A DNA stretch of 64,000 nt from Hanleya hanleyi. Taxonomy: Eukaryota > Mollusca > Polyplacophora > Lepidopleurida > Hanleyidae. The notes beneath the pieces are model-generated. The model did not search any database. It was not told where the DNA came from and was given only the letters and a program-made list of their open reading frames with translations. Shown here one piece after another: positions 55,049 to 64,000 of this stretch; within the stretch, counting starts at the first letter, position 1; every line of letters begins with the position of its first letter. Position numbers and translations under genes: made by a program. The DNA lies in contig JAVTVY010020281.1 of the NCBI GenBank assembly GCA_036873755.1, positions 1 to 64,000 of the forward strand, in the 5' to 3' direction.

Positions 55049-57098
55049 CAGTTCTTAGGCACTGGGTCTTGAAAAAGTTAATTATCGCAAGCTTGTTGAA
55101 AATTTCACCTTACACTCTCTGAAAGGCATGTTCGAAAGAGGTAATGTTTTTTCCTTCAAATCAGCAATTTTAGGCAAATGCATTTCTGGCCTGGTTTATC
55201 GCCACGTCCTTTTACTTTGAGTGGTCTAGCTAAACGACATCTGCAAACTGTTGGTATCAGCTAAGTTCATCACCGGGGATAAATCTATTATAATACCGGA
55301 TGCACTTTCATATGTGAACGGCAGGAAACTGTTTTCGCAGGACTTCATAAGCCCTCGTTGGGCTTTCAATCAACGGATATACATGCACCTGTCAATTGAA
55401 CGTTATTCCAGGGATGGAGATAAGATAAATTACACATTTTACATTAAACCTGGTTAAGCTAGCTCTTTATTATCATGACATTCGCCCTGCCCTTTCAGTA
55501 CTCTCACATTATAGGTTCATTATATCAGACCACTGGCAAGAGCTCGAATGACAAACCGTTTCATTATTTATTCAGTATTCGCTGCTATCAGATATCGATT
55601 ATAGAGTGGCTCCAGGATGGGATGGCTGACCTTTCATTATTGTGGACATGTAATTGATTGCAACCTGAAATGAAATATTTCTTTGTTGGATAATATGATA
55701 TTTTTTCACAATATACGGTTTTTACAACAGCGTGAACTTTCAATATTAGCATATTACTTTTAGAATATGAAAGGATTCGAATGTTCATTCCATCGCAATA
55801 AAGAATTTGTTCGGCAGTATTCTGCTCTTGTCCATTACAGTGAGGAAATGCACACAGCGGAACTGATAACCAACCTCGGAAAGTACCTTTGCTTCACGAG
55901 ATTGTGGGTAGTAGAACACAAAAACCTTGCAATTAAATGCTTCCCTTTATGGGCGTGTGAGTCTGCCTGTTACACGAAACATGGAGAGAGACCGTTCTTA
56001 TCGTATGGAGACTACAGTTGGTGTGGTGCATGTTATATAGCGGCCCGGGACAGAAAAGCTTTTTAGATTCCATTTCCTTGCCTGGCCGCCTTGTCGAACG
56101 AAAAATTGCAATGAACATGTGTTCGATCAGCCTTTGTTGATTAGAATCACCAAGTGAACTGCTTTCGTTTCTAAAATTAAATAAATTCAATGTCTGGTTA
56201 TATGCACTGCATCTCGGTTCATCCTTGCCTTGAAAGTGTGCAAAATAGAGAAGATTTATTGTATATTGATCATGTAATAAGGAGAATAGCTCATTCCATA
56301 TTGAATATACCAAGGGCATATATAATATACTTTATCAGTTGGAAGGAGAGGTAACATTGGAAAGTTGCACTCATTCGATGACGTTTAGTAAACACTATTG
56401 TCTATAGTAGTAAGGCCATCGTGCATTGGTTTCAGAAAGCCGGTATATACTTGATAATGATAAATTGCTTCTATTCTCGGGATAAAAAAATATTGGTTGC
56501 AACTGTAAAGAATTATCCTTTTTGCCATTTTCCATGATCACTACTGTCGCTATACTAATTCGTTAGTGAAAGACGGAACATTATTATATGGCTGGTGAAT
56601 TTGGTTTAAAAAGACGAAATATCGATTTTGTTTTGTCTACTGCAGTGCATGTAACATAAAACATTCGCAATGTTACGGTTCGTATTTGAGCGTGGGCGTT
56701 TACTTTTAGACTTATCGTCAAATTTTAATTTCAAGGCAGCAAAGACTTTGTCCAGTATTGTTCCGTTTCCGTTCTACACTGCAATGTATTTCAACAGACA
56801 ACAGAATACTATAACACGCAACAATAAACAGCACTAAAATCCAAGTAAAGGTGATGGTACGATAAGGCGGGATTTTGGCCCATACGTGGTGCGGTTGAAA
56901 TCGAAAAAATAAAATGTCCTAAAAATACTTGTGTTTTAATGCAACGGCAAGAGGAAATATAAGTACACAATATGTGAAAGTTTTAGTGCGATTGCGTTAT
57001 CATTATAGTTATCACATGAAACTGAAATCCACAGCTTGTGCTATTTCGCGAAAAAAGTGTCTAAATCGAGTCCTTCAGACAAGCATTTAGACGCGAAG
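55049..57098. other. 2-kb interval with one 99-codon frame
   Basis: The plus-strand frame at 55767-56066 (starting MKGFECSFHRNKEFVRQYSA) is the longest here and has fairly protein-like residue use, but no domain or splice context was recognised. Nothing else was seen. Confidence 0.3.
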
Positions 57099-57191
57099 GA
57101 CCCCTTGGACCAAAACGCCATTTAACCTGGTGTTGTGCGGTTGCATTATATCCCCACTGCTGGAAAATCTTTTTGGTCCAAGGAGTCCTTC
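57099..57191. repeat. Hairpin
   Basis: GAAGGACCCCTTGGACCAAAA at 57099 pairs with TTTTTGGTCCAAGGAGTCCTTC at 57169 across a ~45-bp loop. GGTGTTGTGCGGTTG inside the loop recalls GTGGTGCGGTTGAAATCG at 56887. It is probably a small MITE. Confidence 0.65.
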
Positions 57192-57285
57192 ATACTAAAA
57201 AATGAAAAGTTATGAATCATAACGTTTGAAGTTTTCGTAAGTAGATTAAAGTGACAAAATAGCCTGTTGCAGTTGTTCGTATGTC

Positions 57286-57362
57286 GTGGTGTAGTGGATA
57301 CGCACGTTGGATCACAAGCGCCTCGAAATTTTCTTTTACCGAGTTCGAATCCCAGGAGGGCA
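57286..57362 (+). mobile_element. tRNA-like sequence (SINE head or tRNA pseudogene)
   Basis: TGGTGTAGTGGATACGCACG is a good A-box/D-arm, GTTGGATCACAAGCGCC an anticodon-arm-like piece, and GAGTTCGAATCCC a near-perfect B-box. The distance between boxes is slightly long, and the 3' AGGGCAAC has no acceptor-stem partner upstream. It could be a Pol III-transcribed SINE head rather than a working tRNA. Confidence 0.55.
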
Positions 57363-57962
57363 ACATGTGTGACGTCGACAAGTTATTTCAATCTTTCTCA
57401 TTTTTGTAAAAAGAAATTGCATTCAGTATATCTGAAATAAGATTTCAGTCTATCATTATGAACCAATTAAAAGTAAAATAAATATTGTTTAACGATGACA
57501 AGATACCGTGTGGACATTACGGGCTATAGTCAAACGTTGAAATCGAACGATCAGTCGCTAGCTGTTACAACGGCAATATATTCGCCTAAATTGTGTATTT
57601 ATTCTCCAATATGTGCATGTAAACTCGACTGGAACGTGGTGAAATAATAACGCCTTGGCATCGAAAATATGTGAAGCTATCATGGTTCACCGTAACATTT
57701 AGTCCGTTGATTGACAGTTGCCGCCGACGACAAGCTGTACATTGCATTGTGATTGACAGATGGAGAGAAGAAATGTACATTCCTATGAGTCGGCTGGCTG
57801 TGGGCAAAAACCCCTTCATCTCCCTTGCTTTCTGATTGCGGCTCGACACACAACAATCATACCGTCATACACTCATTCTTTGAAAAGGCAGCTGAGTTAA
57901 ATTTGACGTCGCACTGCATGCTGTGCCGGCTGATTTAATTGTTTCATTGTCTGGTCAACTCC

Positions 57963-58148
57963 ATGAACGAATACGGTGGAAATGAACATCACTTGGGTGG
58001 GACTAAACATAGACAACAAAAGACAACGGCTCCTGCTCAAAGACCACGCTCGACTAAGAACCACAGTAATGGACAAGTGCAGCATACTGCCGAAAAAATG
58101 TCTTCATTGCGATGGAATGAACATTCGAAATCCTTTCTTATTCTAAAA
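57963..58148 (+). CDS. Weak candidate first exon
   Basis: ATG at 57963 opens a frame reading MNEYGGNEHHLGGTKHRQQK then TTAPAQRPRSTKNHSNGQVQ and HTAEKMSSLRWNEHSKSFLI up to CTAAAA|GTAATA, a plausible donor. It is basic and hydrophilic with protein-like residue use. No family and no partner exon were found. Confidence 0.25.
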
Positions 58149-59026
58149 GTAATACGCTAACGTTAAACTGACGTCATGAGCGATGTTGAGATGTTTAATT
58201 ATACTTGAGACATAATATATGAACTGATATCAAAGGATAACATACGTCAATGCATACCTACTCACGAATACCGTACTCTAATAACAATTGAATATCGTGT
58301 TCTACATCGGGAATAATTGTCTAGTATACCTCCAAGAATCTAAAGTAAGTAATAAGTACGAATGATATTATACCGTTAAATGCATGCGATACGAGTTTTC
58401 AATGAAGGTTCGGTGTCTAGCTTCTATGGTGCTTCGAATGTTTCCCAAAGTCCATGTAAGCTTTTATATCTACATACTTCGTAGTTTTCGTTACGACCTT
58501 TCAACTGGAAACCCAGTGCAAGCTGATAGCGCCTGGATTAAACCACTTCCGTCAGTTACATCTTGAACCAGCAACAAGCATATGACTTTAGAATTCGATG
58601 ACATGGAGTCTTGTCTATGTTATCAGAAAACAGATCGGACCATCACTTTCTAAAAGAGGGAAGGCATGGGAACATCGAACTCAATGTTTTAATTCATAAA
58701 TGTGTCTATAGCTTCACGTCTGCAGTGACATATAAAAGAGCTGCAAAACACAAATTTATTATTTATGGTAACTGACGAACACCGAAGATATGGATTTATA
58801 TCAGTCGTTACCAGTGAGTTGTTGTCAACCTGGAGCACATATCAGATTTATATAAATTTAGAAATTTTGTTTAGATGCTGGTATTAGTTCTTAATGATAC
58901 TTTATATGTCCATTTCCATGGAACTGGAAGGCGAGTGGATTTCCTTAGCTGGTCGAATAAAAATGTCGGATCAAAAAATCTGTAAGTAGGTATCGTGGAT
59001 GCATAATATCTGCGTCCATCATCCTG
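58149..59026. other. No recognised features
   Basis: Only short frames were seen. Confidence 0.35.
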
Positions 59027-59085
59027 ATGTCTTGCCGGCATCATTGAAAACCATTGACAGCGTCTCTCTTGCAAGAAACTAGCTT
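59027..59085. repeat. Family C short repeat (uninterrupted copy)
   Basis: GATGTCTTGCCGGCATCATT then GAAAACCATTGACAGCGTCT and CTCTTGCAAGAAACTAG. Related copies are at 47553-47625, 50399-50465 and 59444-59660 (split by a MITE), and inverted pieces lie at 46446-46490 and 59262-59300. Confidence 0.7.
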
Positions 59086-59443
59086 GTATTTACCTGTACT
59101 TTTATGTCACGTATGCTGGATGCTAATATTGGATTAAAATTATGTATTAGGTTATCCAACATGGACGCGGATGTGCATCTGATACTGATGGTCGAATCGA
59201 ACGACTCAATTCACATGACGACTACAAAATATCAACAGAACTCGCAATTGCTCCTGACGAGTGCGGTCGGCGGTTTTCAATGATACCGACAAGACATCTG
59301 AAGGGAGTAGGGGTAGATGTGTCGGTTGCCGTCCACTTATCGGCAAGACTATACCGTATTGTTTGGAATAATTAAAATTTCACAGTACGTAACCAGCTGA
59401 AGTATGATGAAGAATGAAGGATGTCTGCATTCATCATCGTCTT

Positions 59444-59660
59444 GATGTCTTGCCGGTGTGGAGGCTAAGAATGTCCGGTGAATAAGAGTATACGCCTCCT
59501 ATCTTCTAACCTGCCTAGGACACTTTTCTCCACATTGGGGACAAGTGTTCGTCCTCGTTTGCAATAGAAAAGGATATGAAAACGGACACTATTCACCAGG
59601 ACATTCTTATCCATCACACGGGCATCATAGAAAACTGTTGACAGCTTCACTCTTGCAAGA
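59444..59660. repeat. Family C short repeat split by MITE B
   Basis: GATGTCTTGCCGG (59444-59456) resumes after the MITE at CATCATAGAAAACTGTTGAC then AGCTTCACTCTTGCAAGAAA. Comparison with the intact copy at 59027 shows the pre-insertion site. Confidence 0.8.
59457..59618. mobile_element. 162-bp MITE, family B copy 2
   Basis: The ends TGTGGAGGCTAAGAATGTCC and GGACATTCTTATCCATCACA match copy 1 at 10558. The middle also aligns (ACATTGGGGACAAGTGT versus ATATTGGGGATATGTCC). The flanks are CCGG (59453-59456) and CGGG (59619-59622), a 4-bp duplication with one change. It is inserted in a family C repeat. Confidence 0.85.
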
Positions 59661-59956
59661 AACTATAGTGATGGCTTGATGAAAATATTCTCAATCATTC
59701 CTTCCGCAGAGTGTGTCGAAAAGCTTCCAGTAGGCAACAGAATATATGAAGAAGGACACTGAAGCCCTCAGAAATGGAACAAGCCAACGCTCAGCATACA
59801 GGGAATATGAGGTTCCATGATAACTTGGCTGTTCTAGAGGGTAGATTCATTGAACCGAGTACCGTATAGACACTGAAAGACAAACCTTCCATGGAGAAGT
59901 GGATTTGAGATACATCCATAAAAAATCGGATATCCGCAATACGATAGAGATGATCA

Positions 59957-60225
59957 TTAACCCTATCAGGCCTTTAGGTGCCATTTTGACCCCCCCTCCC
60001 CCACCCCGACCAAACATTCTACCCTATTCCCCGAACGACAAAATCTTGTGAACTGACACTCCGCGTGAATTTGTAGTTTATCACATTGGGGCCATTTTGA
60101 GCCTGTTTGCATAAAACCCGAGCTGGAGATCATCGGAAAATTCAAAATGGCTACCATGTGGAGTACCAGAACTGTAGTGCTCTCGTGCTTTTCTACAAAA
60201 TTCCTGCTTTTCCTGCGATGTATTT
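59957..60225 (+). mobile_element. TTAA-flanked MITE, truncated copy
   Basis: TTAA is followed by CCCTATCAGGCC, then GTGAACTGACACTCC, CACATTGGGGCCATTTTGAG and AAATGGCTACCATGTGGAG, matching the first ~45% of the copy at 62826. Homology fades near 60225 and no right end or second TTAA was found. Confidence 0.75.
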
Positions 60226-61050
60226 ACTCTGCGTTGCCAGAAAACTTACGTGCAGGTAGAAGTATAGATGCGCCCTATGGGAATAATATTGTCTGGTTGT
60301 TGGTGCCTAAACATTAGAGTATTAGTGTGACTGGAGAGCCGTTATAATACTGCTAATGATGAAAGCCGACGTTATTGGTTGCGCCTGTAACATAGTTTAT
60401 CGTTAACATATTAAAGAAGCAAGTTGGATATCTTGAGGTATTTGTGGTTTTGATTGGAGGCAAATAACTAATAAAACTCGAACTTTAAAAATAAATTTGG
60501 TGTAGTTTTATTTTTGGTAAGTAGTGCGCATGACATGATGTAGAAAAACCTATACTTTATATCAGCGATACACATATGTGTGGGTTTGGCGACCGAAAAA
60601 TCACGATGTCTCGTCAGCATCATGGAAACCGATGGTTGCCACATTATCAAACAATGCAGGGTAGTACTACTATACTGAATTATGATTCCATGACGTGACT
60701 GATGCCAGACCAGTGCCGATTCTGTTATCGGGCTGGTTGGCCGATAGCTGGACAGCCACTGGTCGAAATTAGATTTTTAATGACCGATCACTAAAAACAT
60801 GACTGTTCACGGGAGTGGACACTTTTCTCAACTAATATCGCCTCAAATGCCTAATTGATGTTTCGGGTCTACTTGCAGATGGTCGGTAATACGAATCACA
60901 TTGCTTGCCCTTCTTCCCATGACAATGTAGGACTCTACCATGGGCTTAAAGTCGGCAAAGTTGCTGTTTTATGATGAACCAGAAGACACGGCGGCTTAAA
61001 CACAGACGAACCGCACTTTCAGTAACTGTTATGAGACAATTAAGCACAAC
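60226..61050. other. No recognised features
   Basis: A weak family C echo (GATGTCTCGTCAGCATCATG) lies at about 60604. Nothing else. Confidence 0.35.
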
Positions 61051-61190
61051 ATTGAAAGGGTGGTGGAAAACGATGCCCGTCATATGACAAATATACTGAT
61101 TGCATATTCTGAAACATCACAACAACCAAATGTGATCCTTGTGAGGATTTGCATCCCAGTCACGCTTTTATCCACGTTATGCCTGTATGT
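61051..61190. repeat. Dispersed repeat family D, copy 3
   Basis: ATTGAAAGGGTGGTGGAAAA then CGATGCCCGTC, GATTGCATATTCTGAAACAT, GTGATCCTTGTGAGGATTTG and CCCAGTCACGCTTTTATCC follow the same order as 44731. Confidence 0.7.
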
Positions 61191-62523
61191 CTGTATTCGA
61201 AAAATAAGATGACAAAAAACAACAGAGAATAGAGATGATCAATTTGTCACAAAAATCAAACGCTTACGCCAGTTCTCGGAAAGCTTCTTTCGACAGACCG
61301 TGTCAGATTTATTGGGCACGCTGCTATTACTGGCAAGTGACCAATGCACCGGGCTCATCGAATGACCATCCTGTGAATTGGTGTCTTTATACATATGTAT
61401 ATATTTGCGTATGTTTTTGTTATGTATTAATTTAGGACTACATTGTAGGTATATGTGTGTGTGTATGTATTCCATAGACGTATTATGCATGTTTAAAGTT
61501 GATAAAAAAAAATTATTATTATAATTAAGAAACAAAGATCATCCTGTATCTCATATCATAACTTTCAATTATAGGCTATACAGACATTATCAATGGGCTA
61601 TCATTTCATGAGATGTTCTCTTGCACCGTTAAACAAATCTGGACAGTGATTCACCATGAGTTGGCCAGAGTAATCAACGATTTAAAATTGACTGGCAATT
61701 GCCGTACAGCTCATGAACTTCATCAGCCGTCTGGTACGGAACATTAGTGTCAAACATTTGGGTCGTAATACTGGAAACACAACGATCACTAGGCGTCAGT
61801 ATTAATCCCATGCAGACTTTTACACAAAGAACGCTTTGTCTGGGACTCGCATTAATGATCTATCGAAACATACCGTGCATAATTGAATACTCTAAATGTT
61901 AAAAATGGTAGGTTAGAGACTAGTCGTTGAGGGGCAAAAGGCCACTTACTATGGCAGAAACTGGTCATATAAAATCGATTGCGGATTCTTCACTCGCAAT
62001 ACAGACCGATTGTCAAAAATTGCTTCCTGATTAGTTTTGCTGATGCGCAGACAATAGTAGCGTTTTGCCAATCTGACGGTTCCCAAACCGCCAATTTGAA
62101 ATAGTCGAGCAGCCAGCAGACGAAACTTCAATTTCTGCGATCTTATGTGATTTTGGTGTTTCCGCACCAAAAGTTGTTGCTATATACTTCCTCAGTATGC
62201 AGGTAGCTGGTTAGAGAAGGGGTCGCTTAATGTATGTGTTGGTCTTTTAATGTAACATTTATTGTCACTCCTTATTGTTGGTCTGCATCTGATCACTTTT
62301 GCACTACTGCCATATTTTAGAGATAATCTAAGCTTGTTAAGCTTACACGGCATATATTTATGGATATGATAATGGCAGCTTATATTAACACGAATTTAAT
62401 TAAAACATTATACAATGTAATATGTGTCATCTAATTAAGTTCCTCGCCATGATGTGTTCGATGTTGCAGTTCTAATAAGCTTATTGAAATAAATAAAATC
62501 CACCGCAGCTGACCCGAGAACAC
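61191..62523. other. No recognised features
   Basis: A (TG)n-like stretch lies at about 61450-61470. Several 60-100-codon frames on both strands have no domain. Confidence 0.35.
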
Positions 62524-62677
62524 ATGGCGTCCTTTCCTCTTCCCGCTGCAACAAAGTCGTTTGTGAAGAAGTGGTTTGGTGACATCGTCAATCAAATTCC
62601 AAACAATGTCACTGGGCTCCTCCTGGTATTGTGCATCTCATGTGTTGAGCTTTCTTCAGCATGCATTTCTGGAAACG
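62524..62677 (+). CDS. Weak candidate first exon
   Basis: GAACACATGGCGTCC is a good initiation context. The frame reads MASFPLPAATKSFVKKWFGD then IVNQIPNNVTGLLLVLCISC and VELSSACISGN up to a donor-like AAAC|GTGAGG. It includes one hydrophobic segment (GLLLVLCISCV). No family or partner exon found. Confidence 0.25.
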
Positions 62678-62821
62678 TGAGGGGGCATTCTACTTGCATA
62701 ATACACACATGTGCCTGTTTCGACAGCCTTTTTTATCAGTGGTGGTGATGTCGCACTCATTCTATTGATGGGGTCACTGTCTTATCAGTGAAGATGATCT
62801 GTGCCCAGCAACTGAATTACT

Positions 62822-63414
62822 TTAACCTTACCTGGCCTGGGTCGGGGGGGGGGGAGGCGAAATGGCCCCCCTACCAAACTTTCTGCGTTATCGCTGGAAC
62901 GACAAAAAATAGAGAGCTGAAACTCCGTGACTTTATATGTTATCATATTTGGGTCATTTTGAGTCTATGTGCATGACCCCTCGATGAGAGGATCATGAGT
63001 AAACTCAAGATGGCGGCCATGTGGGGTCCTAGAAAAGTGCTGTTTTATCATATTTTTTCAAACTTTCTGCTTTTCTGCGATGAAAAGTGGCCAAAAGCTA
63101 TTTTATTTCACATCACATTAATATTTACTAATTTATCATGCTATTTCTGGGGAGAAATTCCATAAATAAAAAATTCGCAAAATCGGACCGAAAAATCGAC
63201 CAAAAAATGCCGTTTTTGAAAATGACGTCACTGTGACGTGATCAAAGCGGCCATCTGGAATTTTTTTACCTTTGCTAATAGAGCTTGATCTAAGTGTATA
63301 GTGTGGTAAGTTTCAGCCCCCTAGCTCAAGGGGTAAGAAAAATAATTAGGGGGGCCATTTCGCCCCCCCCCAGGGCACGACAGGTCTCAAAAAGCCCAAG
63401 CCAGATAGGGTTAA
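62822..63414 (+). mobile_element. TTAA-flanked MITE (piggyBac-like), longest copy
   Basis: TTAA lies at 62822-62825 and 63411-63414. The ends CCTTACCTGGCCTGGG and CCCAAGCCAGATAGGG form a terminal inverted repeat. The body includes AAGATGGCGGCCATGTGGGG, AATGACGTCACTGTGACGTG and GTGTGGTAAGTTTCAGCCCC. It is in opposite orientation to the copy at 54558 and carries about 100 bp more. Non-autonomous. Confidence 0.9.
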
Positions 63415-63449
63415 GTGGGTTCGCCTGTTTTATTTATGCATCATTATTT

Positions 63450-63535
63450 TGCCAGATGGAAAGATGACGCGGAAGGAATGTGCAGATATGCTGGATAGAA
63501 CCTACCAGATATTGGGGAGAGGATGGCAGAGGAGG
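63450..63535 (+). CDS. Candidate internal exon
   Basis: TGCATCATTATTTTGCCAG is a good acceptor. The open stretch GKMTRKECADMLDRTYQILG then RGWQRR runs to GGCAGAGGAG|GTGTAT. It is protein-like but short, with no recognised family, and starts 36 bp after the MITE. Confidence 0.3.
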
Positions 63536-63547
63536 TGTATACAAGCA

Positions 63548-63632
63548 ATGAAATTAGAAAATTGGAGAGGGGTCATCCATTTCAAGTATTCGAGTAATGA
63601 AATTAGAAAATTGACGAGGGTGTCATCCATTT
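63548..63632. repeat. Two-copy 48-bp tandem duplication
   Basis: AATGAAATTAGAAAATTGGA then GAGGGGTCATCCATTTC is repeated about 48 bp later with small changes. It is recent and local. Confidence 0.75.
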
Positions 63633-64000
63633 CTGGTTCTCCTGAGTCACGTTACATATTCTCCCTGCATTGCCTATGTAGGCGCTTTTTAGTATATGGG
63701 ATGGGAGAATATAGACGTATGGACAATCTTTCCATCTAAATGAAATCTCGCTATTCAAGAGGAGTGGTCAATTCCAATACTTTTTCGCCCACGTAATATA
63801 AATTAGAGATAACGCGGGGGATCGAAAATTACTTTTGCCTTTGGTTTCACGAGGCATTATTTAGTGTCCTTACTTTCATCTAGGAGCTGTCTTTGATGGG
63901 TTCTGAGAAGATTATCCTCTCAATCAGTGATGTAATATCGTAAGTCAACACTTCCACATGCCGTCAATATATCAATATCATGTGAAATATGGATATGTAA

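Noticed and set aside
57286..57362. Functional tRNA gene
   Set aside because: A and B boxes are good, but no paired acceptor stem or proper anticodon loop could be drawn.

Overview
This is a eukaryotic (metazoan) nuclear window, and by its repeats most likely lophotrochozoan and probably mollusc. It has no prokaryotic-style genes, operons or ribosome binding sites. The composition is AT-rich, ACATGTA words are frequent, and two 5S-rRNA-derived SINEs are present, one ending in a TTAAACCCTACTACTCACTCAC-like tail. The species cannot be named from the sequence alone. No open frame is long enough to be an intact single-exon gene. Coding content appears as short exons bounded by AG/GT sites, and several of these are visibly broken.

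Gene pieces: (i) a plus-strand BEN-domain gene or pseudogene in three exons (1354-1448, 2721-2965, 4780-4876) with at least one and probably two frame breaks; (ii) a minus-strand terminal exon that looks like the end of a BEN domain plus an acidic/Ser tail (16475-16761); (iii) a plus-strand two-exon candidate of unknown function (21517-21722 and 22083-22251); (iv) several single candidate exons at 23927, 27922, 28119, 31216, 32957, 57963, 62524 and 63450; (v) a minus-strand THAP zinc-finger exon with one in-frame TGA (38676-38959) and a well-bounded second exon (38093-38262) whose phase fits it; (vi) a minus-strand SGNH-hydrolase pseudogene, probably from a tyrosine-recombinase retrotransposon (41466-42055); (vii) a reverse-transcriptase C-terminal remnant (52342-52626).

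The rest is dominated by repeats. From left to right these are: a nested fold-back element (189-942); a second fold-back (1751-2266); a ~165-bp satellite ending in a 5S SINE (3230-4560); a TACCTT motif array (5428-5855) with an inverted relative at 13284-13475; a 161-bp MITE (10558-10718) with a sister at 59457-59618; a 60-bp minisatellite built on the palindrome CCCCACGTGGGG (15655-16000); a 170-bp satellite (16855-17600); a 1.6-kb element filled with TGCGCCC motifs (17658-19294); a GGTAACC element between 70-bp perfect direct repeats (23327-23648); a ~135-bp tandem array (25260-26410); a ~2.1-kb array with a ~590-bp higher-order period carrying reiterated 3' splice-site-like junctions (29110-31215); a CATCACC palindrome cluster (39850-40040); a second CCCCAC-rich region (40146-40735); a 32-bp minisatellite (45076-45815); a diverged ~1.9-kb duplicated element whose ~0.9-kb core is inverted between copies (47328-49195 and 50185-52030); and three TTAA-flanked MITE copies (54558-55048, 59957-60225, 62822-63414).

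The most unusual theme is a group of unrelated elements that each carry many irregularly spaced copies of their own short motif (TGCGCCC, TACCTT, CCCCAC, CATCACCC, GGTAACC, GGTACA), often with inverted-repeat ends. They look like DNA transposons whose terminal or subterminal motif has been amplified through the body. All homology statements here rest on reading the sequence and remembered family consensus; no database search was run.
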